A DNA stretch of 34,815 bases from assembly GCA_903852325.1 (NCBI GenBank), contig CAINQO010000120.1, positions 1-34,815 on the forward strand. The letters run 5' to 3'. A program made the position numbers and the translations under genes. Below the pieces are notes generated by a model. The model searched no databases. It was not told the DNA's origin and saw only the letters and a program-made list of their open reading frames with translations. The DNA comes from Candidatus Omnitrophota bacterium (GTDB lineage Bacteria > Omnitrophota > Gorgyraeia > Gygaellales > Profunditerraquicolaceae). How positions within the stretch are numbered: the stretch's first letter is position 1; every line of letters begins with the position of its first letter. This document shows positions 7,750 through 16,314 of the stretch, piece after piece.

Positions 7750-9162
7750 TTAAAAAACTACCACTTTATTTTTTCCGCCGGCTTTAGCCTTTTTCAACAA
7801 TTCTTCGGCTTTGGCGGTCAGTTGCTCCACCGCCACCCCATCCAGGGGATTTTCGCTCACCCCGGCGCTGCAGGTAAGCTGCTCCTGGCCGGAGCCAAAA
7901 GCGTTTTGGATCTCCCTGCAAATCCTCTCCGCGATGCCCTGCGACTGCCTTTTATTCTTCTCCGGAAGGATCAACGCGAATTCATCGTCACCGATGCGCC
8001 CGGCCCGGTCCACCTGGCTGATACACTGCAGGATGATCCCGGCCATTTTCTTCAGCGCCGATTCCGCATAAATCAAGCCGAACTTGTCCCGGTAATTATT
8101 AAAATTATCGATATCGAAAATAATGTAAGAGCACGGACGCTGATAGGCGATCGCCCGGGCGATCTCCTCTTTCAACCGGCTTTCGATAAAATAACGGTTA
8201 TACAGCCCGGTCAGGGCGTCTTTTATTTCCAGCCTCTCGATACGGTGGGCCATCGCGTCATTTTCGACGGCCACGGCGATCTGCTTGGAAAAGATATCCA
8301 ACAATTCGATATCTTTTTTATCGTAAGAGAAATTTTCCCGGGTGTTGGCGATCCCCAGGACCCCTTTGACGTTTTCTTTTAAAAATACCGGCACGCATAA
8401 GCAATTTTTTACCTGGAACTTGGCCAGGAGATCCTTCCCGAGATTGCCGCCCAGCGAATTGCGCTCATCCAGGATAAGGACCTTATTGTCGTTAAGCGCT
8501 TTTTTATAAATTTCTTCGCCCGGATCGATCTGCACGCGGTTTAAATAACCCGACTTTTCCCCGTCGGCGACCTTGACATAGAATGAACCTTTGGCTTCGT
8601 CCTTAAAAAGCAGGAAGGCAATCTCGGAATTAGCCAACGCCCGGCTTTTTTCCACGGCAATCTTCAGGATCTCGGTGAATTTCCCTCCCTGGGTGATCAG
8701 CGCGCTTATCTGCATCAGGTTGGAAAGCACCATTATTTTCTTCTGGATCTCAATGTTGATCTGGGTGGTTTTCTCGCTGTAACCTTTGAGCTCATCCATG
8801 TTGCGGCGGATCCGGCCGGTAAGCTTGTTTAAAACATCCCCCAGCTCCCCGACTTCGTCCCCCTGACGCACGGAAAATTTCCGGCCCAGGTCCCCGGCAG
8901 CGATGAATTTAGCTTCCGTGGCTACGGCAATCAGGCGGTCAAAAACCTCCTTGATCACTAAAAGCCCGACTACCGCCAGGAACACGCTTACCCCCAGATA
9001 AACCAGGATATCCGGCTTTAAACCGATCTTCGGAAAAATATAAATTGAGAGCAAATAGACACAGACTAAAAAGGGAAGGATAAACATCAGCTGGAAAGCC
9101 ACCATCAGCTTTTGTTTAATGGTGCGTGAATTCAAGGAAAGGCGATCAAGCTTATTTTCCAT
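7750..9162 (-). CDS. Membrane HAMP-GAF-GGDEF protein, predicted diguanylate cyclase
   Basis: This 470-residue protein has two membrane segments (about 21-46 and 51-70) separated by only a short loop, a HAMP linker (71-125), a GAF domain (about 146-298) and a C-terminal GGDEF domain (310-470). The GGDEF domain keeps LTGLYNR and the metal motif DIDNFNN, but the signature reads GDDEF (391-395) with the second glycine replaced. The product-inhibition RxxD site is absent, because Ser stands at the arginine position. GAF may sense a small ligand. The protein would make c-di-GMP for the MshEN-bearing proteins encoded next to it, if the altered signature is active. The ATG is well placed behind GGAGAAAACT. 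It is the first gene of the motor/c-di-GMP block. Confidence 0.9.
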   Translation of the reverse strand: MENKLDRLSLNSRTIKQKLMVAFQLMFILPFLVCVYLLSIYIFPKIGLKPDILVYLGVSVFLAVVGLLVIKEVFDRLIAVATEAKFIAAGDLGRKFSVRQGDEVGELGDVLNKLTGRIRRNMDELKGYSEKTTQINIEIQKKIMVLSNLMQISALITQGGKFTEILKIAVEKSRALANSEIAFLLFKDEAKGSFYVKVADGEKSGYLNRVQIDPGEEIYKKALNDNKVLILDERNSLGGNLGKDLLAKFQVKNCLCVPVFLKENVKGVLGIANTRENFSYDKKDIELLDIFSKQIAVAVENDAMAHRIERLEIKDALTGLYNRYFIESRLKEEIARAIAYQRPCSYIIFDIDNFNNYRDKFGLIYAESALKKMAGIILQCISQVDRAGRIGDDEFALILPEKNKRQSQGIAERICREIQNAFGSGQEQLTCSAGVSENPLDGVAVEQLTAKAEELLKKAKAGGKNKVVVF

Positions 9163-9217
9163 AGTTTTCTCCGCAAAAATTCACATTATTTTACGAATAA
9201 TTATACTCCTTAACTCC

Positions 9218-10972
9218 TTAGCTGGCAATAGTTTTATTAAATTCCGCGCGCAGGTGTTCCTTGCTGATACCGGTGTCGATAAAATCCCAGGGAAATAATT
9301 CTTCCGCGGGTTTTTCCGCAAGATATTTCTGCGGATCGACCCCGCATTCCTGGAACGCTTCCTGCCATTTAGAGAAAGAAAAATGGTTGCTCCAGGCATC
9401 AAACCTGGCCCCTTTTTTATAAGCGGACAGGATCACCGGGCCGAGGTTACGGTCACCGCGGGAGAACACCCCCTCCAGATACGCCATCTGCAGGTCATGA
9501 AAACTGAATTTGAGCCTCTTATTCTTACAGCGGCTCCTTAAATAATCCTGTTTTTGCCGGATAAGCTCAGGGGGATCCATCTTTTGCCATTGCAACGGCG
9601 TGTGCGGCTTGGGGATCAGCGGGTTAACGCTGATATTGATTTGCGCGGGAGACCCGTTTATTTTTCTTTTTTCTTCCGAGGCAAAAACGGAAAAATCGAT
9701 GATCCCCTGCAAATCCTCCTGCGTCTCTGAAGGCAGGCCGATAAGGAAATACAATTTTAAATGCTGGTAGCCCCCCTGATAGGCCCGGGTGATCGCCTGG
9801 AGAAATTCTTCTTCTGAAAAATCTTTAGCCAGCGCCTGGCGCAGCCGCGGGGTCCCTGCCTCCGGGGCAAAAGTCAACCCGGTTTTTTTAGTCTTGGCGA
9901 TCACCGCCGAAACCTCTCCCAGCAAAGCCTTGGCTTTTAAGGAAGGCAACGCCAAATTCACCCCCAGGCGGTTAAAATAATCGCTCAACTCCGAAACCAA
10001 CTCCTGGATTTGCGGATGATCTCCGACGGACAAACCGGTCAGCGCCAATTCTTCATAACCGCTGGAGGCGTAAGCAAGCTTGGCCTGGGCCATTATTTTT
10101 TCCTTTTTCCTTATCCTTAAGGGGTAGTATTGGCTGCGCGCCTGGCAAAACCGGCAGCGGTTGGGGCAACCGCGCATCAATTCCAAAGTGATCCGGTCAT
10201 GGATCGTTTGCACGTAAGGCACCATCCAACTGCAGGGAAAATATGCGGCGTCAAAATCCTCCACAATGCGTTTTTTTATTTTTGCCGGCAGCGCCGGAAA
10301 CCGGGGGACAAAACTAAGCAGCTCTCCCTCCCCGCCATATTCTACCCGATACAAAGCCGGGGCATACACCCCTTCCACCGAGGAAAGCATGATCAAAAGT
10401 TCTTCCTTGGTCATTTTTCCCGATCTATATTCCTCCTTATATTTAGCGTATGAATTCAAAAGCTCAACCGCTGCCTCTTCCGCCTCCCCGATAATAAACA
10501 AGTCAAAAAAATCCGCCAGCGGCTCGGGATTGAGCGTGCACGGCCCTCCGCCGATGACCAGCGGGTACTGCTGGCCGCGCGCCGTTGCTTCCAGGGGGAG
10601 CCCGGACAATTCCAGGATGTTTAAAATATTGGTATAATTTAATTCCGAGCCGATCGAAAAACCCAGAAAATCAAAACCAGCCAATTCCCGGCCGGATTCC
10701 CAGGAAAAAAGCCGGCGGCGGGAATTTTTTAATCCCTCCTCCATATCCTGCTCCGGGGCAAAAAACCTTTCGCAAATCACCTCAGGCAAAGCATTCAGCA
10801 CTCCGTAAATGATCCGCAATCCCAAATTGCTCATCCCGACCTCATAAAGGTCCGGAAAACCCAGGGCAAAACTTACCCGGCAGGAATGAAAATCTTTTTT
10901 TACGGCGTTCCATTCGTTCCCCAGGTATTGGCCGGGGCGGTGGATATTTTGTAATAAATCTTCTTGGATCAT
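9218..10972 (-). CDS. Radical SAM protein of the TIGR03960 type
   Basis: This 584-residue protein begins with a domain resembling the B12-binding-like N-region of the family (FALGFPDLYEVGMSNLGLR, about 35-53; IGGGPCTLNPEPLADFFD, about 140-157) followed by a radical SAM core. The 4Fe-4S cluster cysteines are in MRGCPNRCRFCQ (C269, C273, C276), a CxxxCxxC motif. In many bacteria this family is linked to rodA/mre genes and to a TIGR03936/DUF2344 partner often followed by rng. Here rodA is indeed the upstream neighbour, but the partner and rng are not present in the window. The substrate is not established to my knowledge. The start ATG has only a weak AAGGG eight nucleotides upstream. A 64-nt gap with a hairpin separates it from rodA. 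Confidence 0.85.
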   Translation of the reverse strand: MIQEDLLQNIHRPGQYLGNEWNAVKKDFHSCRVSFALGFPDLYEVGMSNLGLRIIYGVLNALPEVICERFFAPEQDMEEGLKNSRRRLFSWESGRELAGFDFLGFSIGSELNYTNILNILELSGLPLEATARGQQYPLVIGGGPCTLNPEPLADFFDLFIIGEAEEAAVELLNSYAKYKEEYRSGKMTKEELLIMLSSVEGVYAPALYRVEYGGEGELLSFVPRFPALPAKIKKRIVEDFDAAYFPCSWMVPYVQTIHDRITLELMRGCPNRCRFCQARSQYYPLRIRKKEKIMAQAKLAYASSGYEELALTGLSVGDHPQIQELVSELSDYFNRLGVNLALPSLKAKALLGEVSAVIAKTKKTGLTFAPEAGTPRLRQALAKDFSEEEFLQAITRAYQGGYQHLKLYFLIGLPSETQEDLQGIIDFSVFASEEKRKINGSPAQINISVNPLIPKPHTPLQWQKMDPPELIRQKQDYLRSRCKNKRLKFSFHDLQMAYLEGVFSRGDRNLGPVILSAYKKGARFDAWSNHFSFSKWQEAFQECGVDPQKYLAEKPAEELFPWDFIDTGISKEHLRAEFNKTIAS

Positions 10973-10995
10973 AGCTTCAACCCTTGCTTAGTTTT

Positions 10996-11022
10996 GAGCA
11001 GTGCGGAGTGGCCTCACTGCTC
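10996..11022. repeat. Intergenic hairpin between rodA and the radical SAM gene
   Basis: GAGCAGTG (10996-11003) and CACTGCTC (11015-11022) form a perfect 8-bp stem with an 11-nt loop, just after the rodA stop codon. There is no T-run on the minus strand, so it could be a mobile palindromic repeat, an mRNA 3'-end stabiliser or a weak terminator. Confidence 0.6.
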
Positions 11023-11036
11023 ACCCTAAAATTATT

Positions 11037-12140
11037 TTAAAATACATTACGCGTACGGTCGATATTCACCAGGATACCTAAGGCAATAAAAGTGACCAGA
11101 ACGCTGGAACCGCCGTAACTCATCAGCGGTAAAGGCAGGCCAACCACCGGGGCAAGACCCATGTTCATCGCGATATTAATAAATACCTGCAAGGCCAGTA
11201 AAAGCGAGATGCCGTAAGCCAGAAGCCTGCCGAAAGCATCCTGGGTCCTTTGGGCGATAATAAAACCCTGGCGGATGATCAAATAATACAAAAGCACCAG
11301 GAAGAGGCTGCCTAAAAATCCCCACTGCTCGGAAAAAGTGGCAAAAATAAAATCCGTGTGCGATTCCGGCAGGAAATACAGTTGGCTTTGGGAGCCGTGC
11401 AGCCAGCCCCGGCCGAAAAAAGTGCCGCTGCCGATAGCGATCCGGGATTGGATGACCGTGTAACCGGCGCCCAGCGGATCGACATTGGGGTTCAGGAAAA
11501 CCAGGAGCCTTTGTTTCTGGTAGTCATGCAAAAAATGCCAGAAAAAAGGTAAAGGCAGGATCAGGGTGAACAAAAGAATAAAAATATATTTTAAGCGGAC
11601 ATTGGTTAAATAAAGCAGTCCCACAAAAACCAGCATCAGCATCAGGCCGCTGCCCAGGTCCGGCTGCTCGATGATCAAAAGCATAGGCACCGCCACAAAA
11701 ATCAAAGGCAAAATGATCCCGCGGAAGATCCCGAACTTTCCCGAGGAGAGGGAAACATCGTCGGCGCTCTTTCCGCTGAAATACCTGGCCAGGAAGATGA
11801 TGATCGCCAGCTTGGCGAATTCCGAAGGCTGGAAATTGAACCAGGCGATCTTCAGCCAGCGCTGCGCCCCCAGCCGGATCACCCCCAGCCCGAAAACTAA
11901 AAGCAGGAAAAATAAAGCCGTGCCGTAAATAAGGTAATTGGCGTCCCAGAGTTTACGATAATTTAACTTGGAGGTAAAAAAATAAAAAGCCAGGCCGATC
12001 GCCAGCCAAAGCAGCTGGCGCTTGTAAATATCCTGCCACTGCGTCCCTTCTTTCTGATAAGTGCTGCTGTAAATCGAAAGGACCCCTAAGGCCGCAATGA
12101 TCAAAGCAATAATTAAAATTTTAAAAAATGAGCCGCGCAT
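11037..12140 (-). CDS. rodA: Rod shape-determining peptidoglycan glycosyltransferase RodA
   Basis: This 367-residue SEDS-family membrane protein polymerises lipid II into glycan strands for side-wall growth, working with PBP2. About ten hydrophobic segments run along the chain. Family motifs are WLKIAWFNFQPSEFAKLAII in the middle and the C-terminal VVGLPLPLMSYGGSSVLVTF. The neighbouring mrdA (PBP2) and mreBCD genes identify it as RodA rather than FtsW; a separate FtsW lies at 33749-34527. Its ATG follows the mrdA stop by one base, so the two are translated together. Length and both conserved ends are normal. Confidence 0.95.
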   Translation of the reverse strand: MRGSFFKILIIALIIAALGVLSIYSSTYQKEGTQWQDIYKRQLLWLAIGLAFYFFTSKLNYRKLWDANYLIYGTALFFLLLVFGLGVIRLGAQRWLKIAWFNFQPSEFAKLAIIIFLARYFSGKSADDVSLSSGKFGIFRGIILPLIFVAVPMLLIIEQPDLGSGLMLMLVFVGLLYLTNVRLKYIFILLFTLILPLPFFWHFLHDYQKQRLLVFLNPNVDPLGAGYTVIQSRIAIGSGTFFGRGWLHGSQSQLYFLPESHTDFIFATFSEQWGFLGSLFLVLLYYLIIRQGFIIAQRTQDAFGRLLAYGISLLLALQVFINIAMNMGLAPVVGLPLPLMSYGGSSVLVTFIALGILVNIDRTRNVF

Positions 12141-12141
12141 A

Positions 12142-13857
12142 TCAGATCAACCCCTGCTTGTTCATATTTTCAATAATCTGTTGTGCCGTTACCGCCGCGG
12201 CGTGCCCCGGGCCGCCATGCTCCAAGAAAACACAGACCGCATATTTCGGCTTATCGTAAGGGAAATAACCGACAAACCAGGCGTGGGTCTGGCCGCGGGG
12301 GACCTGGGCAGTGCCGGTTTTTCCGGCGACTTTCACCGGCAGCGCCGCCATGGCATTAGCCGTACCCTTATCATCGGAAACTACCTCCCGCAGGCCGCTA
12401 TCGACAATATCAAAAGTAGTTTTCTTAAAAGCTACCGGGGAGAATTTTTTCCTTCTGGCGGAAAGGTCCAGCCCTCCCACATTTTTCACAATGTACGGGC
12501 TGACCAGGTATCCGCGATTGGCAAAAACCGCCGCCAGAATTACCGCTTGCAGCGGGCTCACCAGGCAGTCCCCCTGGCCGATACTTAAATTTGCCGTATC
12601 CCCGTCGTACCAGTTCTGGAATTTATTCAGTTTTCTCCATAAGGGGGAGGGAATAAAACCGCTGGTTTCCCCGGAAAGGTCAAAACCCGCCGGATGGCCC
12701 AACCCCAATTTTAAAGCATAATCATGGATGTTTTGCGCTCCCACGAGCAATCCGGTCTTATAGAAAAATACGTCGCAGGAATGCGCGATTGCCTGGATAA
12801 TATCCTGCGGCCCGTGCGTTTCCCAACAGCTGTATTTCCTGGCCCCAACCATGGTCGAGCCCTGGCAGACAAAAGTAGTGGAAGTGTTTATTTTTTTTAA
12901 TTCCAGCCCGGCGGCAGCCAGCACTATTTTAAAAACCGACGCCGGCGGATAACTGGAGGCAACCGCCCGGTTGACTAAAGGGGCGTCCGGGTCATTGAAT
13001 AAACCGGCGATCAGCCGGGTGCGCTTGCCGATAAAAACCGAGGGATTAAAATTGGGAAAATTGGCCATCGCCAGGATCTCTCCCGTGTAAGGGTCCATCA
13101 GGATCGCGCTACCCTTGCGGCCCTGCATCGCTTCCTCGGCGATCTTTTGGATGCGCAGATCCAGGGTAAGGGAAACATCTTTACCGTTTTTCGGAGGCTC
13201 GAAACCTAAAACCCGGGTAAACTTCCCGCGGTGGTTTACTTCCACCGACAGCCCCCCTTCCTCCTGGCGCAGATAGTAATCGTATTTCTCCTCTACGCCG
13301 CCGAAGCCGACGATATCCTTGGTCTTGTAACCGTAATCCTCCAGCTTGGTCAGGCGCCAGCGGTCGATTTCGTTAACGTAACCGATCACATGCGAAGCCA
13401 GCGGGCCGTAAGGATAATGCCGCAGCGGTTTAGGCACGACAATGATCGCGGGCTGGTCGATTTTATGCTCCCCCAAAAGGATCGCGCTTTTTAAATCGAT
13501 ATTGGCGGCCACGGTCACCGGGACACTGGAAGAAAGAAAATTATTTTTGAAGGTTTTTTTCAATTCCTGGGCGGGAACGCCGATCAGTCGACTGATCAAG
13601 GCCAGGACTTGATTAACATCCTCAAGATCCTGGGGCAGGATCATTACGTCGTAAGAAATGGTATTATCCACGATCACCTGGCCGTTGCGGTCCAGGATAT
13701 TCCCGCGGCTGCCGAATTGCGAAATAAGCCGGATACAGTTGGAATCGCTTAAGCGTCGGAACTTCGGACCCTGGATTATTTCCAGATTAAACAGCCCCAG
13801 GACCAAAGCGATAAACATTAAAATAACGATGACACTGATGATATTTTTTCTTTCCAT
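12142..13857 (-). CDS. mrdA: Penicillin-binding protein 2, elongasome transpeptidase
   Basis: This 571-residue class B penicillin-binding protein cross-links peptidoglycan in the elongasome. One N-terminal membrane anchor (about 6-28) is followed by the PBP dimerisation domain, with the motif SRGNILDRNGQVIVDN (50-65), and by the transpeptidase domain. The active-site motifs are SVFK (307-310, nucleophile Ser307), SCD (360-362) and KTGT (513-516). The SxD form of the second motif is usual for PBP2. The gene sits between mreD (4-nt gap) and rodA (1-nt gap). All catalytic residues are present and the length is in the normal range for a short PBP2. Confidence 0.95.
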   Translation of the reverse strand: MERKNIISVIVILMFIALVLGLFNLEIIQGPKFRRLSDSNCIRLISQFGSRGNILDRNGQVIVDNTISYDVMILPQDLEDVNQVLALISRLIGVPAQELKKTFKNNFLSSSVPVTVAANIDLKSAILLGEHKIDQPAIIVVPKPLRHYPYGPLASHVIGYVNEIDRWRLTKLEDYGYKTKDIVGFGGVEEKYDYYLRQEEGGLSVEVNHRGKFTRVLGFEPPKNGKDVSLTLDLRIQKIAEEAMQGRKGSAILMDPYTGEILAMANFPNFNPSVFIGKRTRLIAGLFNDPDAPLVNRAVASSYPPASVFKIVLAAAGLELKKINTSTTFVCQGSTMVGARKYSCWETHGPQDIIQAIAHSCDVFFYKTGLLVGAQNIHDYALKLGLGHPAGFDLSGETSGFIPSPLWRKLNKFQNWYDGDTANLSIGQGDCLVSPLQAVILAAVFANRGYLVSPYIVKNVGGLDLSARRKKFSPVAFKKTTFDIVDSGLREVVSDDKGTANAMAALPVKVAGKTGTAQVPRGQTHAWFVGYFPYDKPKYAVCVFLEHGGPGHAAAVTAQQIIENMNKQGLI

Positions 13858-13861
13858 TATT

Positions 13862-14332
13862 TTAGAGGGCGATCAAGTCCGTTAACTTTAAAATTACAGG
13901 CGACAACAGGGTCGTATAAACGGCGGTGATAATGAGATTGCGCAAAAAAATTCCCGCCGGGACGATGTTGCCGGCGACAACCACATTCAAACCTAATGCC
14001 AGGTTATTCAACAAAGCGGCGGCGAAAATTATGCCCAGGCGCACGTAACTTTCCTTGGTGGATATCTGGCGGCTGAGCCGATAGGCGCCGTAAATCCAGA
14101 CGCTGAAACATAGCGCATTTATCCCGAAATTTTGCGGCAGAAAAACATCCTTAACCAGCCCGGCAATGATCCCGAAAAATAAGGCCGTTTTCAAATCCTC
14201 ATAAAAAACCAACGCGACCGCGAAAATCAAAAGCAGGTCCGGCTTACAGTAGAAAAAATTCAAAAACCGCGGCCAGCTCAAGGCTGCGGTAGCCAGGATC
14301 GCGATCAAAAGCAGGAAATATAATTTTCTCAT
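13862..14332 (-). CDS. mreD: Rod shape-determining membrane protein MreD
   Basis: This 156-residue, very hydrophobic protein has about five predicted membrane segments and the MreD feature of acidic/aromatic loops near FYCKPDLLLIFAVALVFYED. MreD is an inner-membrane partner of MreC in the elongasome. The sequence is weakly conserved across bacteria, so the call rests on topology, length and position between mreC and mrdA. Its ATG overlaps the mreC TGA as ATGA, a sign of translational coupling. Confidence 0.88.
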   Translation of the reverse strand: MRKLYFLLLIAILATAALSWPRFLNFFYCKPDLLLIFAVALVFYEDLKTALFFGIIAGLVKDVFLPQNFGINALCFSVWIYGAYRLSRQISTKESYVRLGIIFAAALLNNLALGLNVVVAGNIVPAGIFLRNLIITAVYTTLLSPVILKLTDLIAL

Positions 14333-15102
14333 GGAATGATTACCAGCACTTCTTCGATATTGGACAGGTCTACCGCCGGCTTGATCAGGGCGTAACGGTT
14401 CAGGCCCGAAAACTCCCGCCCGACATTCATCACCCGGCCGATCAAAATACCCTTAGGGTAAACCTGGCTCAACTCCGAAGTAACCACCATATCTCCGGAG
14501 GCAATGGAAGCGTCATCCGGCAGGTAACGCATCACCAGGTTAGTGCCCAGGGTTCCGTTAACCAAACCTTCCTGGCGGCTGCGCTGGACAATACTGGAGA
14601 TACCCTGATTGGGATCGTTGATCAAAAGCACTTTACTGGTATTATCCGCGCTCTCAATGATACTGCCCACCAGCCCCCGGGGAGTGATCACCGCCATCCC
14701 CGGACGGATACCGTTATTCCTGCCCTTATTAATGATCAGGCTGGAGTTCCAGCTTTCCGGGGAGCGGGCGATCACCCGGGCGACGATCAGGCGCAAGGGG
14801 GATTTTTGTTTAAACCCAAGGACATTATTGAGCCGTTCGTTTTCCAGGGCGACTTCCCGCAGATCGAACAGCTTTAAGCGCAGCACGTCGATATCATTCT
14901 GCGCTCTTTCCGCCAGGAGCATGTTGCGATGATAAAAAATAATCCCGGAAAACTCGTGCTTGAGCATGCCGATCAGGGAAAGCTGGGGTTTAAATGCTTT
15001 TTGCGTGGAGTTTTTAAAACAGGACAGGGAATTGGCTGCCAGGAGAACTGCGCAGGCAGCAAGAACGGAATAGATTAAGGTTCTGCGGGGTAACTTAAAC
15101 AC
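14329..15102 (-). CDS. mreC: Rod shape-determining protein MreC
   Basis: This 257-residue protein has one N-terminal membrane segment (about 8-24), a coiled-coil (about 55-90) and a periplasmic beta-rich MreC domain. The latter includes NNGIRPGMAVITPRGLVGSI, followed by the conserved VLLINDPNQGISSIVQRSR. MreC forms filaments in the periplasm that activate PBP2/RodA. The start is GTG at 15102 without a visible Shine-Dalgarno sequence. An ATG one base further upstream is out of frame. It lies 44 nt after mreB and overlaps mreD by 4 nt. Confidence 0.94.
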   Translation of the reverse strand: MFKLPRRTLIYSVLAACAVLLAANSLSCFKNSTQKAFKPQLSLIGMLKHEFSGIIFYHRNMLLAERAQNDIDVLRLKLFDLREVALENERLNNVLGFKQKSPLRLIVARVIARSPESWNSSLIINKGRNNGIRPGMAVITPRGLVGSIIESADNTSKVLLINDPNQGISSIVQRSRQEGLVNGTLGTNLVMRYLPDDASIASGDMVVTSELSQVYPKGILIGRVMNVGREFSGLNRYALIKPAVDLSNIEEVLVIIP

Positions 15103-15146
15103 ATTTAGATTGTTTGCTTTTACCTGACGTTAAATGGTGGGAAAAA

Positions 15147-16220
15147 CTAACTCCGCACTTCGGTTTTAACCGAAACGGTAACTTTTTTAAGATATTGGAT
15201 CTCGCTTAAAACCACGCCCGTCCCGTTGACTACCGCGGTAACCGGGTCATCGGTAATATGCACGGGAAGCCCTGTCTCTTCCGAGATCAATTTATCCAAT
15301 CCTCTTAATAGGGAACCGCCTCCGGCCATGACGATACCATGATCGATAAGGTCGGCGGCTAATTCCGGAGGAGTCCTCTCTAAAGCTATTTTTATCGCTT
15401 CCAATATCGCCCGCAGCGGTTCCTGCAAAGATTCGCGGATCTCTTCTGAGGTAATGGTCACGGTTTTCGGAAGGCCGGCAACCAGGTCCCGCCCCTTTAC
15501 TTCCATACTCATCTCTTCTTCCAGGGGATAAGAGGAACCGATCTTGATCTTGATTTCTTCGGCGGTGCGCTCGCCGACCATCAGGTTATAAGTTTTTTTC
15601 AGGTATTCGATGACCGCTTCGTTCATTTCGTCGCCGCCGATGCGGATGGACTTGGAAAATACCGTACCGCAGAGCGAGATTACGGCGATCTCCGTGGTGC
15701 CGCCGCCGATATCGATGATCATATTGCCGATCGGTTCCTGGATCGGTAAACCTACCCCGATCGCCGCGGCAATCGGTTCTTCGATCAAAAACACTTCCCT
15801 GGCCCCGGCGCGTTCCGCGGAATCTTTTACCGCGCGTTTCTCCACTTCGGTGATCCCGGAGGGAATAGCGATCACCAGGCGCGGCCGGCGTAAAACTTTG
15901 CGGTGCTGAACTTTCTTAATAAAAAACCGAAGCATGGCTTCGGTGATCTCGAAATCGGAAATGACCCCGTCTTTCATCGGCCTGATGGCAATAATATTTC
16001 CGGGGGTACGGCCGAGCATGCGTTTGGCTTCCTCTCCGACCGCTAAAACATGGGAGGTGCCCCTTTCAATCGCAACTACCGAAGGCTCACAAAGCACCAC
16101 CCCTTCCCCCTTAACAAAAACCAGGGTCGTGGCAGTTCCCAGGTCGATCCCCATATCATTAGAGAGAAGACTGGAAACGTAATTTATCGCTTTTTTCAGC
16201 TGCTGATTGAAATTTGCCAT
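15147..16220 (-). CDS. mreB: Rod shape-determining actin-like protein MreB
   Basis: This 357-residue bacterial actin polymerises under the inner membrane and directs lateral wall synthesis. The nucleotide-binding elements are all visible: phosphate-1 loop [20 protein letters not shown] (from residue 23), phosphate-2 loop [14 protein letters not shown] and adenosine motif [14 protein letters not shown]. The start ATG is preceded by AGGAGAAAAAT, an excellent ribosome-binding site, and the gene is read from the near-consensus promoter at 16251-16279. It heads the mreB-mreC-mreD-mrdA-rodA cluster. Length and motifs are normal. Confidence 0.97.
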   Translation of the reverse strand: MANFNQQLKKAINYVSSLLSNDMGIDLGTATTLVFVKGEGVVLCEPSVVAIERGTSHVLAVGEEAKRMLGRTPGNIIAIRPMKDGVISDFEITEAMLRFFIKKVQHRKVLRRPRLVIAIPSGITEVEKRAVKDSAERAGAREVFLIEEPIAAAIGVGLPIQEPIGNMIIDIGGGTTEIAVISLCGTVFSKSIRIGGDEMNEAVIEYLKKTYNLMVGERTAEEIKIKIGSSYPLEEEMSMEVKGRDLVAGLPKTVTITSEEIRESLQEPLRAILEAIKIALERTPPELAADLIDHGIVMAGGGSLLRGLDKLISEETGLPVHITDDPVTAVVNGTGVVLSEIQYLKKVTVSVKTEVRS

Positions 16221-16250
16221 ATTTTTCTCCTAAAATTGCACAGTTTAAGG

Positions 16251-16279
16251 ATTCTATCAGGAATTTAAACCTTTGTCAA
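16251..16279 (-). promoter_or_regulatory. Sigma-70 promoter of the mre operon
   Basis: The minus strand has a perfect -35 TTGACA (16279-16274), exactly 17 nt of spacer and TAGAAT as -10 (16256-16251). An A/T-rich stretch lies upstream. The start of transcription would be near 16244, about 25 nt before the mreB ATG at 16220 with its AGGAGA ribosome-binding site. It separates aroA (stop at 16315) from the shape operon. Confidence 0.82.
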
Positions 16280-16314
16280 ATATAATATTAATGCGGTAAA
16301 TACCCTTGGAGCCT

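Noticed and set aside
9181-9402. Minus-strand reading frame of 73 codons at the end of the radical SAM gene
   Set aside because: Most of it overlaps the radical SAM gene in another frame and the product is low-complexity and basic.
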